A stretch of DNA of 8,605 nucleotides from Pseudomonadota bacterium (GTDB lineage Bacteria; Pseudomonadota; Alphaproteobacteria; Caulobacterales; Caulobacteraceae). The stretch covers positions 1 to 8,605 of the forward strand of contig JAEYNH010000194.1 in the NCBI GenBank assembly GCA_023412655.1, given 5' to 3'. Below, piece by piece: positions 5,812-8,605 of the stretch (its first letter is position 1; each line of letters opens with the position of its first letter). Below the pieces are notes generated by a model. The model worked only from the letters and a program-made list of their open reading frames with translations. It was not told where the DNA came from and searched no databases. A program made the translations under genes and the position numbers.

Positions 5812-5825
5812 TGGTAGCGCTATCA
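5812..5825. promoter_or_regulatory. LacI-family operator, XylR-like
   Basis: TGGTAGCGCTATCA is a 14-bp near-perfect palindrome centred on the CG of AGCGCT, with a single mismatched pair. It closely resembles the operator reported for the Caulobacter xylose repressor XylR (TGTTAGCGCTACCA). The AGCGCT core is typical of LacI-family sites. It lies 47 bases before the GH3 glycosidase ATG and overlaps the best -35 candidate for that gene, as expected for a repressor released by a sugar. It is also about 68 bases upstream of the divergent lipid kinase, but too far to be a likely operator for it. Confidence 0.72.
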
Positions 5826-5841
5826 CTCCACTGCTAAGGTC
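5812..5841 (+). promoter_or_regulatory. Probable promoter of the GH3 glycosidase gene
   Basis: GCTAAGGTC (5833-5841) resembles the Caulobacter -10 (GCTANAWC). TGGTAGC (5812-5818) matches TTGACGS at four of seven positions at the longer allowed spacing. The -35 is therefore weak and coincides with the operator. Transcription would start near 5848, leaving a leader of roughly 24 bases with its own ribosome binding site. Confidence 0.4.
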
Positions 5842-5860
5842 GCGCCAACGAACAATGATC

Positions 5861-5867
5861 GGGAGGA
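5861..5867 (+). promoter_or_regulatory. Ribosome binding site of the GH3 glycosidase
   Basis: GGGAGGA is a strong Shine-Dalgarno sequence five bases before ATG 5872. With the signal peptide that follows, it fixes the start. Confidence 0.75.
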
Positions 5868-5871
5868 CGTC

Positions 5872-8535
5872 ATGGGCCTGAAACGACGGCTGCTTTGTGG
5901 TGCGCTGGCCGCAGCGGTGGCGGGGATCGCCGCCGGATCGGCCGCCCGGGCGCAGGACTGGACGTCCCTGCCCTACCGCGATCCGCAGCTGTCGCCCGAG
6001 GCCCGGGCCGCCGACCTGGTGGGCCGGATGACCCTGGAGGAGAAGGCCAAGCAGATCGGCCACGCGGCGCCGGCGATCCCGCGCCTGGGCGTACCGGAAT
6101 ACAACTGGTGGAACGAAGGGCTGCACGGGGTGGCGCGGGCCGGCTTCGCCACCGTCTTCCCGCAGGCCATCGGCATGGCCGCCACCTGGGACGCGCCGCT
6201 GATGCAGCAGACGGCGGACGTCATCTCCACCGAGTTCCGGGCCAAGTACGCCGAGCGCGTGAAGCCCAACGGCGGCACGGACTGGTACGGCGGCCTGACG
6301 GTCTGGTCCCCCAACATCAACATCTTCCGCGATCCGCGCTGGGGCCGGGGCCAGGAGACCTACGGAGAGGACCCCTACCTGACCGGGACCATGGGGGTGG
6401 CCTTCATCCGCGGCCTGCAGGGGAACGATCCCAAGCATCTGAAGACCATCGCCACGGCCAAGCACTATGCGGTCCACTCCGGCCCGGAATCGAACCGCCA
6501 CCGGGAGGACGTGCACCCCAGCGCCTATGACCTGGAGGACACCTATCTGCCCGCGTTCCGGCGGGCGGTGGTGGACGGCAAGGCCCAGGCGGTGATGTGC
6601 GCCTACAACGCCGTGGACGGCGTGCCGGCCTGCGCCAGCGACTCCCTCCTGGAGCAGCGGCTGCGGCGGGACTGGGGCTTCAAGGGCCATGTGGTGTCGG
6701 ACTGCGGGGCGGCGGCCAACGTCTATCGCGAGGACAGCCTGGCCTATGTGAAGACCCCGGAGGAGGGGATCGTCCGCTCCATGGGCGCTGGGATGGACCT
6801 GGTGTGCGGCGACTACCGGGCGGACTGGAACATGGAGGCCGGCGCCATCGTCGGGGCGGTGCAGAAGGGGATGCTGCAGCCGGCGGTGCTGGACCAGGCC
6901 CTCACCCGGCTGTTCGCCGACCGCATCCGGCTGGGCCTGTTCGATCCGCCGGGACAGGTGTCGTTCTCGGCCATCGGGCCGGAGCGGAACGGGGCGCCCG
7001 AGCACAGGGCCCAGGCCCTGAAGATGGCCCAGGCCTCGATGACCCTGCTGAAGAACGAGGGCCTGCTGCCGATCAAGGGCGAGCCGCGGCGGATCGCGGT
7101 GGTGGGCCCCAACGCCGACAGCGTCGACGCCCTGATCGGCAACTATTACGGCACCCCGCGCGAGCCGGTGACGGTGCTGGCAGGCATCCGCGCCCGGTTC
7201 CCCAAGGCCGAGGTGACCTATGTGGAGGGGACGGGGCTCGTCGGCCCGGCGGCGGCGGCCGTGCCGGACGCGGCGCTGTGCGCGGACGCGGCCTGCAAGG
7301 CCAAGGGGCTGAAGCAGGAGACCTTCGCCGGCGTCGACCTGCAGGGGCGGCCGGTGGAGACCAAGACCGTCCCCAACGCGGCGTTCGACTGGACCGGGGA
7401 CCGGCAGAGCTCGGCCCGGTGGACGGGCTTCATCACCGCGCCGGAGACCGGCGAGTACCGATTCCGCTTCGCCAGCGACAACGGCTATCGCGTCTATGTG
7501 GACGGCAAGCCGGTGGTGGAGGAATGGGGCGTGGGCGACGCCCCCTCGATCCTCGACGGGGCGATCCGGCTGGAAGCCGGCAAGCGCTATCCCCTGCGGG
7601 TGGAGGGCTTCCAGCGCGGGGTCCGGGGCCGGCAGCGGCTGATCTGGAGCCTGCCCAGCGCCAACGGCGACGACGCGGTGGCGGCGGCGCAGGCGGCGGA
7701 CCTGGTGGTGTTCGTGGGCGGCCTGACCGCCCGGGTCGAGGGCGAGGAGATGAAGCTGGAGGTTCCCGGCTTCGCCAGCGGCGACCGCACCAGCCTGGAC
7801 CTGCCGGCCCCGCAGCAGCGGCTGCTGGAGCGGGTGCACGCCACGGGCAAGCCGACGGTGCTGGTGCTGATGAACGGCAGCGCCATGTCGGTGAACTGGG
7901 CCGACGCCGAGCTGCCGGCGATCCTCGAGGCCTGGTATCCCGGCGAGCAGGGCGGCCATGCGGTGGCCCAGGCCCTGGCGGGGGACTACAGCCCGGCGGG
8001 CCGGCTGCCGGTGACCTTCTACCGCTCGGCGGCGGACCTGCCGGCGTTCGCGGACTACAGCATGAAGGGGCGGACCTACCGCTACTTCCCGGGCGAGACC
8101 CTGTACCCGTTCGGCCATGGGCTGAGCTACAGCCGCTTCGAGTACGGGCCGGTGCAGGTGAGCGCGCCCCGCGTCGAGGCCGACGGGCAGGTGACGGTGT
8201 CCACGCAGGTGCGCAACGTCGGGCCGATGGACGCCGACGAGGTGGTGCAGCTCTACGTCACCCATCCCGGCCGGGTGGCGGAGGGCGGCCCGATCCGGGC
8301 GCTGCAGGGCTTTGAGCGCATCCACCTGAAGCGCGGCGAGGCCCGGACGGTGAGCTTCACCCTGGCGGATCGGGGCCTCAGCACGGTGAACGCCCGGGGC
8401 GAGCGGCGCATCGAGCCCGGCCGGGTGGAGGTGTGGGTCGGCGGCGGCCAGCCGGTGAGCCGGCCGGGCCTGGCCCAGGCGCCGGGCGCCCGCGGCGCCT
8501 TCGAGGTCACCGGCTCGAAGCTGCTGCCGAAATAG
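5872..8535 (+). CDS. Exported family 3 glycoside hydrolase with PA14 insert (probable beta-xylosidase/beta-glucosidase)
   Basis: The 887-residue enzyme starts with a Sec signal peptide (basic MGLKRR, Ala-rich core, cleavage at ARA|Q, 27/28). The GH3 N-terminal barrel (about 45-360) shows SPNINIFRDPRWGRGQETYG (146-165), AKHYAVHSGPE (196-206) with Lys197-His198, and VVSDCGA (274-280), giving Asp277 as the nucleophile. The GH3 C-terminal sandwich starts near 385 (MTLLKNEGLLP). It is interrupted by a PA14-like beta domain (about 480-595, FDWTGD...FRFASDNGYRVYVDG) and resumes with RVEGEEM (621-627), which holds candidate acid/base glutamates, and GDRTSLDLP. A fibronectin III-like domain closes the protein (about 755-870). 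Such enzymes release terminal beta-linked sugars from oligosaccharides in the periplasm. The XylR-type operator upstream and the NRHRED loop resemble bacterial xylosidases, so xylo-oligosaccharides are the best guess; glucosidase or arabinosidase activity cannot be excluded. Confidence 0.93.
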   Translation: MGLKRRLLCGALAAAVAGIAAGSAARAQDWTSLPYRDPQLSPEARAADLVGRMTLEEKAKQIGHAAPAIPRLGVPEYNWWNEGLHGVARAGFATVFPQAIGMAATWDAPLMQQTADVISTEFRAKYAERVKPNGGTDWYGGLTVWSPNINIFRDPRWGRGQETYGEDPYLTGTMGVAFIRGLQGNDPKHLKTIATAKHYAVHSGPESNRHREDVHPSAYDLEDTYLPAFRRAVVDGKAQAVMCAYNAVDGVPACASDSLLEQRLRRDWGFKGHVVSDCGAAANVYREDSLAYVKTPEEGIVRSMGAGMDLVCGDYRADWNMEAGAIVGAVQKGMLQPAVLDQALTRLFADRIRLGLFDPPGQVSFSAIGPERNGAPEHRAQALKMAQASMTLLKNEGLLPIKGEPRRIAVVGPNADSVDALIGNYYGTPREPVTVLAGIRARFPKAEVTYVEGTGLVGPAAAAVPDAALCADAACKAKGLKQETFAGVDLQGRPVETKTVPNAAFDWTGDRQSSARWTGFITAPETGEYRFRFASDNGYRVYVDGKPVVEEWGVGDAPSILDGAIRLEAGKRYPLRVEGFQRGVRGRQRLIWSLPSANGDDAVAAAQAADLVVFVGGLTARVEGEEMKLEVPGFASGDRTSLDLPAPQQRLLERVHATGKPTVLVLMNGSAMSVNWADAELPAILEAWYPGEQGGHAVAQALAGDYSPAGRLPVTFYRSAADLPAFADYSMKGRTYRYFPGETLYPFGHGLSYSRFEYGPVQVSAPRVEADGQVTVSTQVRNVGPMDADEVVQLYVTHPGRVAEGGPIRALQGFERIHLKRGEARTVSFTLADRGLSTVNARGERRIEPGRVEVWVGGGQPVSRPGLAQAPGARGAFEVTGSKLLPK

Positions 8536-8548
8536 CCGCCCGGGGCGG
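8536..8548. terminator. GC hairpin just after the GH3 gene (weak terminator candidate)
   Basis: CCGCC (8536-8540) and GGCGG (8544-8548) form a 5-bp stem with a 3-base loop directly after the TAG. No T-run follows, so its role as a terminator is uncertain. Confidence 0.25.
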
Positions 8549-8577
8549 TGGCCGGGGCCGGGACCAGGGCGGGGCCG

Positions 8578-8605
8578 TCAGGCGGCCACCGTCTCCGGCG
8601 CGCCG
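8578..8605 (-). CDS. Possible C-terminal end of a convergent gene, cut by the window edge
   Basis: On the minus strand the last eight codons of the window read GAPETVAA and stop at TGA (8580-8578). A gene converging on the GH3 gene would end naturally here. Too little is visible to identify the product or to exclude chance. Confidence 0.3.

Noticed and set aside
5821..5841. Reading the GH3 upstream region as a riboswitch or attenuator.
   Set aside because: The predicted leader is only about 24 bases, too short for a known riboswitch. The operator explains the regulation better.
5089..8325. A second very long minus-strand open frame (over 1000 codons) opposite the GH3 gene and running out of frame into the lipid kinase.
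   Set aside because: It is a mirror of high third-position GC in the GH3 gene. The protein is Arg/Gly/Pro/His-rich without motifs, and it would cross the divergent promoter region.
1..8605. Search for CRISPR arrays, tRNA/rRNA genes, insertion sequences, phage genes, toxin-antitoxin pairs or defence systems.
   Set aside because: No repeated spacer pattern, no tRNA-like cloverleaf, no transposase or integrase motifs and no terminal inverted repeats were seen. All large genes are intact metabolic enzymes.

Overview
The window is very GC-rich (about 70% by eye, with nearly all third codon positions G or C). It looks like an alphaproteobacterial chromosome, most likely Caulobacterales (Caulobacter or Phenylobacterium type). 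Three things point there: a direct-repeat SOS box of the alphaproteobacterial kind (GAAC-N7-GAAC), a 14-bp operator close to the Caulobacter xylose-repressor site, and an intergenic palindrome of the 'GATCCCCGCCTTC...' type common in these genomes. The taxon is inferred; no rRNA or other marker gene is present.

Layout. Bases 2-538 (+) hold the C-terminal part of an asparagine synthetase-like amidotransferase. Its stop codon overlaps the start of a lipoprotein PQQ-dependent aldose dehydrogenase of the YliI type (538-1800, +). A convergent FAD oxidoreductase resembling L-2-hydroxyglutarate dehydrogenase follows (1818-2933, -). Divergent from that is an exported serine hydrolase of the beta-lactamase/NylB fold (3046-4188, +). 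A roughly 106-bp convergent gap with a REP-like palindrome separates it from a small acidic helical protein of unknown function (4295-4792, -). Upstream of that protein lies a YegS/BmrU-type lipid kinase (4827-5744, -). A divergent intergenic region with a LacI/XylR-type operator then leads into a large exported GH3 glycosidase with a PA14 insert (5872-8535, +). A few codons that may end a convergent minus-strand gene close the window.

How it fits together. Most genes are single transcription units for envelope or periplasmic catabolism: sugar oxidation, a periplasmic hydrolase and a beta-glycosidase (probable xylosidase). Cytoplasmic 2-hydroxyacid oxidation sits among them. The GH3 gene appears to be controlled by a sugar-responsive LacI-family repressor whose operator overlaps the likely -35 region.

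The most interesting signal is upstream of the 165-aa unknown protein. A TTGACA -35 whose TGA is the stop codon of the lipid kinase gene, a 17-bp spacer, and a -10 lying inside a perfect alphaproteobacterial LexA box predict a DNA-damage-induced transcript. That transcript would start only about three bases before the ATG, making it effectively leaderless. This nominates the protein as an undescribed member of the SOS regulon.
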